From contig CAMOIC010000004.1 of assembly GCA_946615965.1 (NCBI GenBank), positions 1-62,892 on the forward strand: a stretch of DNA of 62,892 nt, written 5' to 3'. Positions 15,103-24,072 of this stretch are shown piece after piece. The stretch comes from UBA3700 sp002372775 (GTDB lineage Bacteria; Bacillota; Clostridia; Christensenellales; UBA3700). The position numbers were made by a program, and so were the translations under genes. Below the pieces are notes generated by a model, which was not told the origin of the DNA, ran no database searches, and saw nothing but the letters and a program-made list of their open reading frames with translations. Numbering within the stretch: the stretch's first letter is position 1; the number at the start of each line of letters is the position of its first letter.

Positions 15103-16407
15103 ATGAAAAAGAAAGTAGTTTTAATGTTAATTGTTACAGCACTTATGTGCATCTCAATTATCCCAATGTTTACAGCTTGCTCTGCAAACCGTGAAGACAC
15201 ATTAAAGATTCTTACAATTGATGAATATTTAAATGAAGGTCTTATTGCTGAATTCCAAGAATACTACAAAAGCGTAACAGGAAAGGATATTGAAGTTGAT
15301 GTTCAATACACACCAACAAACGAAGAAATGTACGCTAAGATTTCTTTATCTAAGGCTGATTTTGATATCATCTGCCCTTCTGACTACATGGTAGAAAAAA
15401 TGGCAAGACAAGAACTATTATTAAGCCTTGCTAAGGATTTCGGAACAGATGTTGATGGCAAGGAAGTAGTAGATAACAGAAAGAATGTTTCAGCATACTT
15501 AACAGGCGACACATTTAGTTCAGTTCCTGGCGATTATGCTTGTGCTTACATGTGGGGTACATTAGGTATCGTATACAATAGATCTAACATCTCAACAGCT
15601 ACTCTAAAGAGCGAAGGTTGGAATGCATTATGGTCTACATCATATGGAAAGATCCAAATGAAAGATAGCGTAAGAGATACAATGGCTGCTGGCGCAGTTT
15701 ATACATTTAAGACTGCTTTAGATAACGGCGCTTCTTTAAACGATGTTATCAATTATACAGATAGCGAACATCTTAACCAAATCAAAACAAATCTTATTAC
15801 ACAAAAGAAGTTATCTTCTTTCTATGGATACGAAACAGATAATGGTAAAACAGATATTCTAGAAGGAAAGTCTTCTCTTCTTCTTCAATGGTCAGGCGAT
15901 GCCGTTTACACATTAAGTGATGATATTAAAGATGTTGTACCTCTAGATTCATATCCAGATTTAGCTTACTATGTACCAAAGTATTCAAACGTATGGTGCG
16001 ACTACTGGGCAATTCCTAAATATGCTGGCAATACAACAGCTGCTAACTTATGGATTAACTTTATGTGTTCTGATAAAGCTGCTATTGATAGCATGGATTA
16101 TATCGGTTACACATCTGCTATTGCCACAGATGCTACTTTCGAATACGCTAACGCTGCAATTACTTATGCTGAAGATGACGAAGATGAAGCTACAGCTGCT
16201 GCAAGATTAATCGCAGAAGATGAAGATAGATTTATGTATGCAGACATCTCTTACTTCTTTATTGGAGTAGATGGTGCTGAAAACATGCTTATTGACTATG
16301 TACAATATCCACCAAAATCAGTAATTCAATACTGCGCTGTAATGAGAGACTTCGGTGATAGCTCACAAACAATGCAAAACGTTTGGACAGCAGTAAAGAA
16401 TGCTTAA
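15103..16407 (+). CDS. potD: Polyamine-binding lipoprotein PotD
   Basis: Extracellular substrate-binding lipoprotein of the importer, 434 residues. A lipoprotein signal ends in FTAC with Cys26 as the lipidation site. The mature part follows the PotD/PotF pattern: a first lobe beginning LKILTIDEYLNEGLIAEF, DFDIICPSDYMVEKM, a hinge region and the late AANLWINFMCSDKAA. It is about 80 residues longer than E. coli PotD, with an acidic insertion (EDDEDEATAAA) around residue 360. AGGAG precedes the ATG. Last gene of the operon, before a terminator at 16427. Whether it prefers spermidine or putrescine cannot be told. Confidence 0.92.
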   Translation: MKKKVVLMLIVTALMCISIIPMFTACSANREDTLKILTIDEYLNEGLIAEFQEYYKSVTGKDIEVDVQYTPTNEEMYAKISLSKADFDIICPSDYMVEKMARQELLLSLAKDFGTDVDGKEVVDNRKNVSAYLTGDTFSSVPGDYACAYMWGTLGIVYNRSNISTATLKSEGWNALWSTSYGKIQMKDSVRDTMAAGAVYTFKTALDNGASLNDVINYTDSEHLNQIKTNLITQKKLSSFYGYETDNGKTDILEGKSSLLLQWSGDAVYTLSDDIKDVVPLDSYPDLAYYVPKYSNVWCDYWAIPKYAGNTTAANLWINFMCSDKAAIDSMDYIGYTSAIATDATFEYANAAITYAEDDEDEATAAARLIAEDEDRFMYADISYFFIGVDGAENMLIDYVQYPPKSVIQYCAVMRDFGDSSQTMQNVWTAVKNA

Positions 16408-16426
16408 TTAAATAGCATAAACAATG

Positions 16427-16455
16427 AGAGGATTCATTTTGGAATCCTCTTTTTT
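16427..16455 (+). terminator. Terminator of the polyamine operon
   Basis: A 9-bp stem AGAGGATTC / GAATCCTCT with a 6-nt loop, then a T-run. It lies between the converging potD and helicase genes. Confidence 0.88.
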
Positions 16456-16466
16456 AACTTTTAAGA

Positions 16467-18080
16467 TTATTTCTTTTTCTTGTAAGCTTGGAATTCGCCT
16501 TTTGGCGCAAATTTTTTATTTAACTTTTCAACTTTCTTAGAACGAGCATTTCTCTTCTCTATTTGCTCTTTTGTTGCTTTAGGCTTACTCTTCTTAAAGT
16601 CTTTCTTTTCTTTAAAATCTTTTCCGCCTTTAGACTTGCTCTTATCTTTTGAAGATGGCTTTTCGTCACCCTTTGCTTCTTCTATTACAACTTTTCTCTT
16701 TCCTAGAGTTAATCCCTCCAACTTCTTTAGATTTGCTACGTTGTTATTGCCAACTTCTACGAATGAGAATGTATCAGAAACTTTTACATCTACTATCTCA
16801 TGCAAAGCAATTTTACATTTTGTTGTAACAAGTTTTGTTAAAGAGAATTTATCTAGCATGTCTTTCTTGCCAATATTTAAGAAGAAACGCTTTGTAGCTC
16901 CTTGCTTTTCAACCTTATGGAATTTATTTGAACCGTCATGAGGTAAAGTGAATTCATCTTTAAATTCTGGAAGATCTACATATTCTAAAGCATTGTTTGT
17001 AGCAGTTTGATATGCTTGAACAAATCCAACCTGAGATTGGTCAATAATTGTATAAGCTGCACCTGTTTTATTGGCTCTTGCTGTTCTACCAATTCTATGA
17101 ATATAGAAATCAGAATCTGCAGGAGGATCAAAGTTGAATATTACTTTAATAGAATCAACGTCAATACCACGTGCTGCGACATCAGTTGCAACTAGCATTT
17201 CAACCTTGCCTTCTTTGAAAGCTTTCATAATTCTAGTTCTTTCATTTTGTCTAATATCACTATGAATTACTGCAACATTAGCTTTTGCCTTAACTAATGC
17301 TTGATATAACTTATCTGCTCTTGCCTTTGTGTTACAAAAGACAATGCATCTTTCGTATTTATTTACTCTCTTTAGATATAATAAAGCAGATACTCTTTGA
17401 CTATCTTGAACCATAGTATAATATTGCTTAATCTCTGGAATGTTTTCCCCATCAACTGTAGCTTCTACATATACAGGTTCTTTAAACTTTTGATTTATTA
17501 TATTTTCAATTGCTTGGGGAATTGTAGCTGAGAATAAAAGTTTTTGTGTAGTAATTTGAGGAAGAGCTTTCATTATTGTTTCAATATCATCTCTAAATCC
17601 CATATCAAACATCTCATCACCCTCATCAAGAACAAAACACTTTGTCTCTTGAAGCTTAAGAGTATGTCTATCTAAATGATCTAGAATTCTTCCTGGAGTA
17701 CCTATAATTACTTGAGGCTTTTTTCTCAAATACATTAATTGTCTTTCAAAGTTTTGACCACCATAAATACCAGCAACTCTAAATCCCTCATAATACTTAG
17801 TAGCCATTTTAAATACATCGCATATTTGGATTACTAGTTCTCTTGTTGGGCATACAATAATTGCTTGTATTTTGTTAGATTGTCTATCCACCATATTCAT
17901 TATAGGAAGAACATAGCCTAGAGTCTTACCAGTTCCTGTTGGAGCTTTTGCAACGACATCTTTTCCTTCCATAGCAACAGGAATGACTTTATCTTGAATC
18001 TCAGTCATTTCTACAATATTTTGCTCATCTAAAGCTTTTACTATAAGTGGATCAATATTTAATTCTGTAAATTTTCTCAT
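16467..18080 (-). CDS. DbpA-like DEAD-box RNA helicase
   Basis: ATP-dependent RNA helicase of 537 residues. RecA domain 1 has the Q motif (FTELNIDPLIV), APTGTGKT, a variant motif II reading DEGD instead of DEAD, and SAT. Domain 2 has HSD, ARGID and HRIGRTAR. Residues about 385-470 resemble the DbpA/YxiN RNA-binding domain (FLNIGKKD, SFVEVG), which recognises 23S rRNA hairpin 92, so a role in large-subunit assembly is likely. The last 60 residues are a lysine-rich tail. The start at 18080 fits conserved homology and a -10 box 7 nt upstream; the longer reading frame would begin upstream of the promoter. No ribosome binding site is present, implying a leaderless mRNA. Confidence 0.93.
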   Translation of the reverse strand: MRKFTELNIDPLIVKALDEQNIVEMTEIQDKVIPVAMEGKDVVAKAPTGTGKTLGYVLPIMNMVDRQSNKIQAIIVCPTRELVIQICDVFKMATKYYEGFRVAGIYGGQNFERQLMYLRKKPQVIIGTPGRILDHLDRHTLKLQETKCFVLDEGDEMFDMGFRDDIETIMKALPQITTQKLLFSATIPQAIENIINQKFKEPVYVEATVDGENIPEIKQYYTMVQDSQRVSALLYLKRVNKYERCIVFCNTKARADKLYQALVKAKANVAVIHSDIRQNERTRIMKAFKEGKVEMLVATDVAARGIDVDSIKVIFNFDPPADSDFYIHRIGRTARANKTGAAYTIIDQSQVGFVQAYQTATNNALEYVDLPEFKDEFTLPHDGSNKFHKVEKQGATKRFFLNIGKKDMLDKFSLTKLVTTKCKIALHEIVDVKVSDTFSFVEVGNNNVANLKKLEGLTLGKRKVVIEEAKGDEKPSSKDKSKSKGGKDFKEKKDFKKSKPKATKEQIEKRNARSKKVEKLNKKFAPKGEFQAYKKKK

Positions 18081-18087
18081 GTTTATG

Positions 18088-18096
18088 ATTATACCA
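18088..18096 (-). promoter_or_regulatory. Extended -10 of helicase gene, leaderless geometry
   Basis: Minus-strand TGGTATAAT is an ideal extended -10 box. Only 7 nt separate it from the ATG at 18080. The -35 region (ATGCGT) is weak, as extended -10 promoters tolerate. Confidence 0.65.
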
Positions 18097-18126
18097 CGGC
18101 CGCAAAAATAACGCATTTAAAATCAC

Positions 18127-18154
18127 TTGTCTATATTTTTCATTATTGTATAAT
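18127..18154 (+). promoter_or_regulatory. Promoter of SDR gene, leaderless geometry
   Basis: TTGTCT (18127-18132), 16-bp spacer, TATAAT (18149-18154). The ATG at 18164 is 9 nt further on, leaving at most a few untranslated bases. Divergent from the helicase promoter within an 83-bp gap. Confidence 0.65.
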
Positions 18155-18163
18155 AATAAATGT

Positions 18164-18886
18164 ATGAAAACTGCATTAGTATTTGGAGCATCAAAAGGAA
18201 TAGGAGCCGCTATAGCAAGAGAATTTGCAAAAGGCGGATATTTTGTTTGTATCAATTACAATTCTTCTAAATCAGACGCTGATGCGCTTGTAGAGGAATT
18301 AAAGCCAAATGCTAAAGCATTTAAAGCTGACATTTCTTCATTTGAAGAAGTTAATTCTATGGTAAAAGAAATTGTTTCTACATATAAGAAAATAGACGTT
18401 TGCGTTGTATCTTCTGGTATTGCTAAACAAAATCTTTTAATAGATGCTTCTATTAATGAAATCTCAAATATTATTAATACAAATTTATTTGGAACAATCT
18501 ATGCTTGTAAAGCTGTAGCTCCATATATGCTTTCTGAGCACTATGGAAAGATTATAACTATTGCTTCTATGTGGGGAGAAGTAGGTGCATCTTGTGAGAG
18601 TATCTATTCTGCTTCAAAAGGCGGTATTATTTCTTTCACTAAAGCTCTTGCAAAAGAACTTGGCTACAATGGCATTAATGTAAACTGCATTAGTCCTGGC
18701 CTTATAGATACTCAAATGAATTCTCATTTATCTCAAGAGGATATTGATTCTCTTATTGAAAACACTCCATCTTCAAGAATCGGAAAACCTGAAGATATAG
18801 CAAAAGCCGCTTACTTCCTTGCTAGTGATGACGCAAGTTACATAAACGGCCAAATACTTCCTGTTAATGGTGGTTTTGTTATTTAA
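18164..18886 (+). CDS. FabG-like short-chain dehydrogenase/reductase
   Basis: NAD(P)-dependent oxidoreductase of 240 residues. The cofactor motif is GASKGIG (residues 8-14) and the active site includes Ser in IASMWGE and Tyr-x-x-x-Lys in YSASK. The end ASYINGQILPVNGG is typical of FabG (3-oxoacyl-ACP reductase). The usual NNAG motif reads SSGI here, and no fatty-acid synthesis genes are nearby, so a different keto or hydroxyl substrate is possible. The start MKTALVFG at 18164 is chosen from homology; an upstream TTG would lie inside the promoter. It converges with the leucine-rich protein gene, whose stop is 3 bp away, with no terminator visible. Confidence 0.88.
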   Translation: MKTALVFGASKGIGAAIAREFAKGGYFVCINYNSSKSDADALVEELKPNAKAFKADISSFEEVNSMVKEIVSTYKKIDVCVVSSGIAKQNLLIDASINEISNIINTNLFGTIYACKAVAPYMLSEHYGKIITIASMWGEVGASCESIYSASKGGIISFTKALAKELGYNGINVNCISPGLIDTQMNSHLSQEDIDSLIENTPSSRIGKPEDIAKAAYFLASDDASYINGQILPVNGGFVI

Positions 18887-18889
18887 CTC

Positions 18890-20656
18890 CTAGTTTGGAG
18901 CCTCCATACTACATGTAATAATTTTCTTTAAATTATCAAAAGCTAACTTTAATGATGATTGTCCTAATGATGTTGAATAGTTTGTTCCAATTACATAGAA
19001 TAATAAATCATCTTCGCTAGATATATCGTCAAATGCTCCAGAACTAATTACAAAGCTGTCTTTTGGAGTTCCATCATTATAGGTATCTATAGTACAGTTT
19101 CCATCAAAATAAACTGTAGAAACCTTTGCCTTATAGAATAATTTATTACCTAAGGATCTAACAGAACCAGGTAAACAAATCTTTGTAAATCTAGCACCAG
19201 CAAAAGCATAATCTCCAATTGTTTCGATTTGCATTAGAGTGCTGCTATTTAATCCTGTGCACTTAACATCTAAGTTAAAGAACCAGAATGCTTCTGCATC
19301 AGTGTTGTTGTATCTATATGTGCAGCCATCTAAATCTGAATATAAACCAACATAAGCATATAATTTCTTCATATCGAAGTCTGTGATAACAAAATGAGAC
19401 TTTGATGTAGATGTTGAACCACTTGTCTTTGTGTAGTCTTCAAGTTTTAATATTCTGAAGTACTCGTTATATCCGACCTTTTCTGTATTGCCTTCAATAG
19501 TAGATCTTTCAAATAAGATTGTTTTGCTTTGAGTGATACTACTTACAGTTGCAGATGATGCATATAAATTGAAAGCGCCTTTTCCAATTGATTCAACCTC
19601 TTCGCTTAATACTAAATCATTTGTTGTTAATAAGTTTGTACATCCCATGAACATACCTTCTGGAATCTTATTAACCTTACTAACATTCATTGATACACTC
19701 TTTAGTGATGTACAAGCAAAGCATAGATTTGAACCTAAAGTAATTGTTTCATCATCCTTGTCTTGTTCAAAAACTAAAGTGTTTAATTGAGAACCAGAGA
19801 ATGCATAATCTCCGATTGAAGTTACACTTGGAGCAACTCTAAAATAGAACTTGTTACCTGTAACGTTTGCAAAAGCATATTTTCCAATAGTCTTTAGATT
19901 TGGGAAATATAATTCATCTTCAGCAACTGAATATAAACTTGTATTATAGAAAGCATATTGATCGATTGTTGTAATACCTAAATCAGTTTCATTGCTGCCA
20001 GGTATTAATTCAATCTTTTGTAAAGCACATTCTCTAAATGCACTAGCGCCAATAACTTTTAATGACTTTGGTACATAAATACCATCAAGCTTTTGGCAGT
20101 TATAGAAAGCATATGAACAAATTTCTGTAAGACTAGAAGGAAGTGTATACCACTTATATGTGTCTTCACTAGCTTCTATATCTGTACCTAAAGCGCTACA
20201 GCCATAGAATGCATAATTACCAATGTAAGTAATTGAATCTGGCATTGAAACATATTTAAGTGAAGTTGCATTATAGAAACAATAATCTGGTACGCTCTTT
20301 ATTCCATCTGGTAAAGTAACAGAAACAATAGTTGTATTTCCAGAGAATGCATTTTCGGAAATCTCTATTGATGAGTCTTTAGCAAAAGACAATGCTGTTA
20401 CTGATGAACTATTAAAAGCTTTTTCTCCAATAGAAACAATCTTCTTGCCTTCTACTTTTGCAGGAATTGTTAAAGTAGTTTCGCTACCATTGTATGAAAC
20501 GATAGATACGCCTGAACCTTCAGATACTACAGTATAGTCTCCTAACTTGAATTCCTTATCTTTTTCTAATGAATTAAAATAAACACTAATAACAGTAATT
20601 ACAACTGCTAATACTATTATTACTGCTAATGCAATTTGTTTTGAGTATTTTTTCAT
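18890..20656 (-). CDS. Membrane-anchored BspA-type leucine-rich repeat protein
   Basis: Extracellular repeat protein of 588 residues. One N-terminal membrane segment (about residues 6-28) without a cleavage site anchors it, with the rest outside. From about residue 70 it contains BspA-like (LRR_5) repeats, recognised by recurring IGxxAFxxxxL, FYGCSAL and VxLPxGIxxIPxxxF patterns. Repeats are interrupted by a non-repeat block around residues 400-470 and resume near the C-terminus. Such proteins often bind host or matrix proteins or carbohydrates. The start at 20656 has AAAGGAAG upstream and lies 11 nt after the stop of the GH28-like gene, so both belong to one operon and are probably displayed together. 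Confidence 0.87.
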   Translation of the reverse strand: MKKYSKQIALAVIIVLAVVITVISVYFNSLEKDKEFKLGDYTVVSEGSGVSIVSYNGSETTLTIPAKVEGKKIVSIGEKAFNSSSVTALSFAKDSSIEISENAFSGNTTIVSVTLPDGIKSVPDYCFYNATSLKYVSMPDSITYIGNYAFYGCSALGTDIEASEDTYKWYTLPSSLTEICSYAFYNCQKLDGIYVPKSLKVIGASAFRECALQKIELIPGSNETDLGITTIDQYAFYNTSLYSVAEDELYFPNLKTIGKYAFANVTGNKFYFRVAPSVTSIGDYAFSGSQLNTLVFEQDKDDETITLGSNLCFACTSLKSVSMNVSKVNKIPEGMFMGCTNLLTTNDLVLSEEVESIGKGAFNLYASSATVSSITQSKTILFERSTIEGNTEKVGYNEYFRILKLEDYTKTSGSTSTSKSHFVITDFDMKKLYAYVGLYSDLDGCTYRYNNTDAEAFWFFNLDVKCTGLNSSTLMQIETIGDYAFAGARFTKICLPGSVRSLGNKLFYKAKVSTVYFDGNCTIDTYNDGTPKDSFVISSGAFDDISSEDDLLFYVIGTNYSTSLGQSSLKLAFDNLKKIITCSMEAPN

Positions 20657-20667
20657 ATTCTTCCTTT

Positions 20668-22410
20668 CTATTTTACAGCTACATTCCAGCAATCAATTCT
20701 GTTCGCTGCTTGTGTTATATTATCTCTTATTAATTTTGATGAACTTCTTGGGGTAATCTTCATATTATTAACCTCAATTCCATCTACATGTCTTGCAAAT
20801 AAACCATATACTGGCAAATCGTCATATTTGCTCTTCTCATGAGATAAGAAGTACAAATGGATAACTCTTGTAATTTCTGGATATCCGCTCATACCATCTT
20901 CATCTTTAGGATCGCCTACGCTTAACTTCTCTGCAGTATTCCTATAATTTGCAACAAAGTTTGCAATTAATACATCTTTAACTCTATAGATATCGCTACC
21001 ATATTGGCATCCTGTGATTGCGCTTGGTAATTCACAATTATTACTTGTTATGTTAGTAATCTTAATCTTTTTGATAGAACCAACTGTTTCAGACTTACCA
21101 GAAGCTAATCCTCTTGAGCCAAGCCAAATTAAGAATGGAGAACTAATACCGCTCATATAGATATTATCTACTGTTACGTCATAAATATTTGAGCCATCAG
21201 CTGACTCTATAGATACTCCAGCATATCCACCACATACGCCCTTTGGAAGCATAAAGTAGCAATTTAGAACCTCAACTTTTTCAACATCTTGATATGTTTC
21301 AGTTCCAATCTTAAAGCAATTAGCCATAGATATAATTGTGCAATAATTAACTTTTATATCTTCAGTCTTTAATCTACCATTTGCTTTTACGCAAACGCCA
21401 TCATCTGCTGTTGCAATAAAGCAATGGAATATATTTACATCTTGACAACTTACTAAATCAATACCATCAGCATTAGCAACATGTAGATTATTATCTATAA
21501 CTAAATCCTCAATATTAATCTTATTGCAATCGATAAGTTTGCATGTCCAGTTTGCTGAATCTTCTATTTTGAAAGAATTAAACTTTATGTTGCTGCATTC
21601 ACTAAAATATACAGCATGAGGTCTGTTTGAAGTTATAGCGTTTCTAATTCTCTTTCTTGCTTCTAATACCCTATCTTTAACATTGAATTCTGTAAGAGGA
21701 GCAAATACAGAAGAATCTTCTGCCTCATTAGTATATGATGTACCATTACAAACTATTGATCCAGGACCATAGATTGCAATGTTGTTTTTATCAAAAGCAT
21801 ATAATAATCCTATTGTTGTATCGTTAAGTGTGAATGAAATATTATTATCTACACTTTCTTCATATGTAGGTCCAATTAACGAACAGTTCTCTTGGATTAC
21901 AATTGTTGTATTGCTTCTTAATTCGATTGGATTAATCTTATAATTACCATCAACGTAAATAACGATACTGCCTGTTGCTTCTTCTAAAATAGATTTAATA
22001 ATTGCAGTATTAGCAGCTGCATCATTAGTTTCTAAAACACCTTCTTCAGATAATGTATAACTATGTTTGAATACTGATAAAACGTCAGTTACTGAATGCA
22101 GGTAACTTTCGTAATCAATACAAGAGCTATCTATACGTTCATTTGTATCGTCTAAAACATAATCCTTTTTTAATTCTGAGATGTTTTTATAAGTAAAAGT
22201 TGTTGTTGGATAATTGATTTTAAAAAAATATGCCCAAAGAATAAGAACGAAAAAGACAATAATAGAAACAACAACGATTGCTGCAAGAATTGAAGCTCTC
22301 TTCTTTGGATTTTTCCAAACTGATTCTTTAACTTTAACAGCACTAGCATCAGATGCTACGCTACTAGTTTCAGCCTTATTCTCTATTTTCTCGAATTCTT
22401 CGTTTGACAT
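20668..22410 (-). CDS. Membrane-anchored GH28-like beta-helix protein
   Basis: A 580-residue protein with a 40-residue cytosolic N-terminus, one membrane segment (about 41-62) and a large outside domain. The latter is a right-handed parallel beta-helix of the polygalacturonase (GH28) family: an early RSNTTIVIQENCSLIG block, YGPGSIVCNG, then NADGID (314-319) and ADDGVCVKA (Asp336/Asp337) in place of the NTDGID and DDC motifs. The conserved GHG histidine motif and the RIK motif are not visible; the equivalent place reads CFKIGTETY. It could act on uronic-acid polysaccharides with altered chemistry or merely bind them. AGGAAA precedes the ATG. Operon with the leucine-rich protein. Confidence 0.8.
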   Translation of the reverse strand: MSNEEFEKIENKAETSSVASDASAVKVKESVWKNPKKRASILAAIVVVSIIVFFVLILWAYFFKINYPTTTFTYKNISELKKDYVLDDTNERIDSSCIDYESYLHSVTDVLSVFKHSYTLSEEGVLETNDAAANTAIIKSILEEATGSIVIYVDGNYKINPIELRSNTTIVIQENCSLIGPTYEESVDNNISFTLNDTTIGLLYAFDKNNIAIYGPGSIVCNGTSYTNEAEDSSVFAPLTEFNVKDRVLEARKRIRNAITSNRPHAVYFSECSNIKFNSFKIEDSANWTCKLIDCNKINIEDLVIDNNLHVANADGIDLVSCQDVNIFHCFIATADDGVCVKANGRLKTEDIKVNYCTIISMANCFKIGTETYQDVEKVEVLNCYFMLPKGVCGGYAGVSIESADGSNIYDVTVDNIYMSGISSPFLIWLGSRGLASGKSETVGSIKKIKITNITSNNCELPSAITGCQYGSDIYRVKDVLIANFVANYRNTAEKLSVGDPKDEDGMSGYPEITRVIHLYFLSHEKSKYDDLPVYGLFARHVDGIEVNNMKITPRSSSKLIRDNITQAANRIDCWNVAVK

Positions 22411-22433
22411 TTTCCTACCTATACGATGCTCAC

Positions 22434-22463
22434 ATTATAACACATGTACGCGCAAGATAACAA
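22434..22463 (-). promoter_or_regulatory. Promoter of the GH28-like operon
   Basis: TTGTTA (22463-22458), 18-bp spacer, extended -10 TGTTATAAT with TATAAT at 22439-22434. The leader is about 20 nt with an AGGAAA site. Confidence 0.65.
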
Positions 22464-22485
22464 TATCGCGATTATATTAAAATAA

Positions 22486-24072
22486 TTATAAAATATTTAA
22501 AAGATGTAATGCAGTTTCTATTCCATCAACAGCGGCAGATGTTATACCGCCAGCATAACCTGCACCTTCTCCACAAGGCATTAAACCCTTGATGGAACTT
22601 TGGTAATTATCATCACGCATAATTCTAACTGGAGATGATGATCTACTTTCTATTCCGGTAAACAAAGCATCTTCATTAGCAAAACCCTTTATCTTTTTAT
22701 CAAATATAGGCATAGCCTCTATTAGAGAATCTGTAACATAATTTGGTAAGCAAGAACGTAAATCCGCTCCAACAACACCAATCGGATAAGTAGGTTTTAC
22801 TGATTTAAAATCAGTAGATATTTTATGGTTCTTCAAATCTCCATATCTTTGACAAGGTGCTTTATAACTATTAGAAGCCTTATACGCAAGTCTTTCATAT
22901 TTTCTTTGTAATTCAACACCGGCTAGAACTTTTTTGCTACCAAAGTCTTCAGGAGTAATACCAACAAGAACAGCAGAATTAGCATTTATGCCATCACGCT
23001 TTGAATAACTCATTCCATTTGTGACAACTTGTTCTTCTTCACTTGTTGCAGCTACAACATAGCCGCCTGGGCACATACAGAATGTATAGCAGCCTCTTCC
23101 TGATTGAAGATGACAAGCAAGTTTATATGCGGCTGGCTTTAGTAACTTGTAGCTATCTCCATATTGAGATTTTGAAATTTCTTCTTGAAGGTGTTCTACT
23201 CTTACACCAATTGAGAATGCTTTTTGTTGCATTAAAACTTTAGATGAAAGCATTTCAAATGTATCTCTTGCGCTATGACCAATAGCCAATACACAAGCTT
23301 TTGTTGGAATCTCTTCTTTTTGGCCATTCTTCTCGACAACTACGCCTACAAGTTGACCGCAATCTTGTTTAATATCTACAAGTTTAGTATCAAATAAATA
23401 TTCTCCACCAAGCTTTTCAATTTCTTTTCTAATATTACCAACAACGTTAATTAAAACGTCAGTACCTATATGAGGCTTTGACTCATATAGTATTTCTTCT
23501 TGTGCACCATGAAGATGAAGTTCGTTTAGAACTGTATTTATAAGCGGAGAATTAGTTCCCGTGTTTAATTTTCCATCAGAAAAAGTACCTGCTCCACCCT
23601 CGCCGAATTGTATATTTGATTCTGTATCTAATATACTTTTTTCATTAAATATTCTTACACTTTCTTGCCTTTTTGAAACGCACTTTCCTCTCTCAATTAC
23701 AATAGGCTTTAATCCCATCTTTGCTAGCGTTAAAGCAGCAAACATACCGGCTGGTCCGGATCCAACAATAATTGGTCTATAAGATATTGCTTTTTTGTTA
23801 TAGTCCTTTAAAAAAGCATTTATCGTATTATCTTGTTCAACATATTTTGGATACTTAGAATTATTCTTTAAGAATTTCTCATTATCTGATACTTCAACAG
23901 CAAGGGAATACACATACTTAATATCTTTTTGTCTTGAATCCAAAGATTCTTTTAGAATCTTATATCTTAAAATAGAACTTGGTTTAATTCTAAGAGTATT
24001 AGATAACACTCTCTCAAAATCAAGTTTAGAATGCACTATTGGAAGTTTTATATCATTAACCTTTATTAGCAT
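22486..24072 (-). CDS. FAD-dependent oxidoreductase (COG2509-like)
   Basis: Cytosolic flavoprotein of 528 residues. An N-terminal domain of about 90 residues (ending in DYNKKAISYRP) precedes the FAD-binding motif VGSGPAGMFAALTLA (Gly104 onward) and the ERG acidic residue. Family blocks include NIQFGEGGAGTFSDGKLNT, ACVLAIGHSARDTF and the C-terminal PCGEGAGYAGGITSAAVDG. The substrate of this widespread family is unknown. The ATG at 24072 has GGATGGA upstream and lies inside the previous flavoprotein gene, overlapping it by 17 nt, so translation is coupled. A partnership with that protein is plausible. Confidence 0.87.
   Translation of the reverse strand: MLIKVNDIKLPIVHSKLDFERVLSNTLRIKPSSILRYKILKESLDSRQKDIKYVYSLAVEVSDNEKFLKNNSKYPKYVEQDNTINAFLKDYNKKAISYRPIIVGSGPAGMFAALTLAKMGLKPIVIERGKCVSKRQESVRIFNEKSILDTESNIQFGEGGAGTFSDGKLNTGTNSPLINTVLNELHLHGAQEEILYESKPHIGTDVLINVVGNIRKEIEKLGGEYLFDTKLVDIKQDCGQLVGVVVEKNGQKEEIPTKACVLAIGHSARDTFEMLSSKVLMQQKAFSIGVRVEHLQEEISKSQYGDSYKLLKPAAYKLACHLQSGRGCYTFCMCPGGYVVAATSEEEQVVTNGMSYSKRDGINANSAVLVGITPEDFGSKKVLAGVELQRKYERLAYKASNSYKAPCQRYGDLKNHKISTDFKSVKPTYPIGVVGADLRSCLPNYVTDSLIEAMPIFDKKIKGFANEDALFTGIESRSSSPVRIMRDDNYQSSIKGLMPCGEGAGYAGGITSAAVDGIETALHLLNIL

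Noticed and set aside
18887..18910. CTCC-GGAG hairpin between SDR and leucine-rich protein genes as a terminator
   Set aside because: Only a 4-bp stem and no T-run; it overlaps the end of the leucine-rich protein gene.
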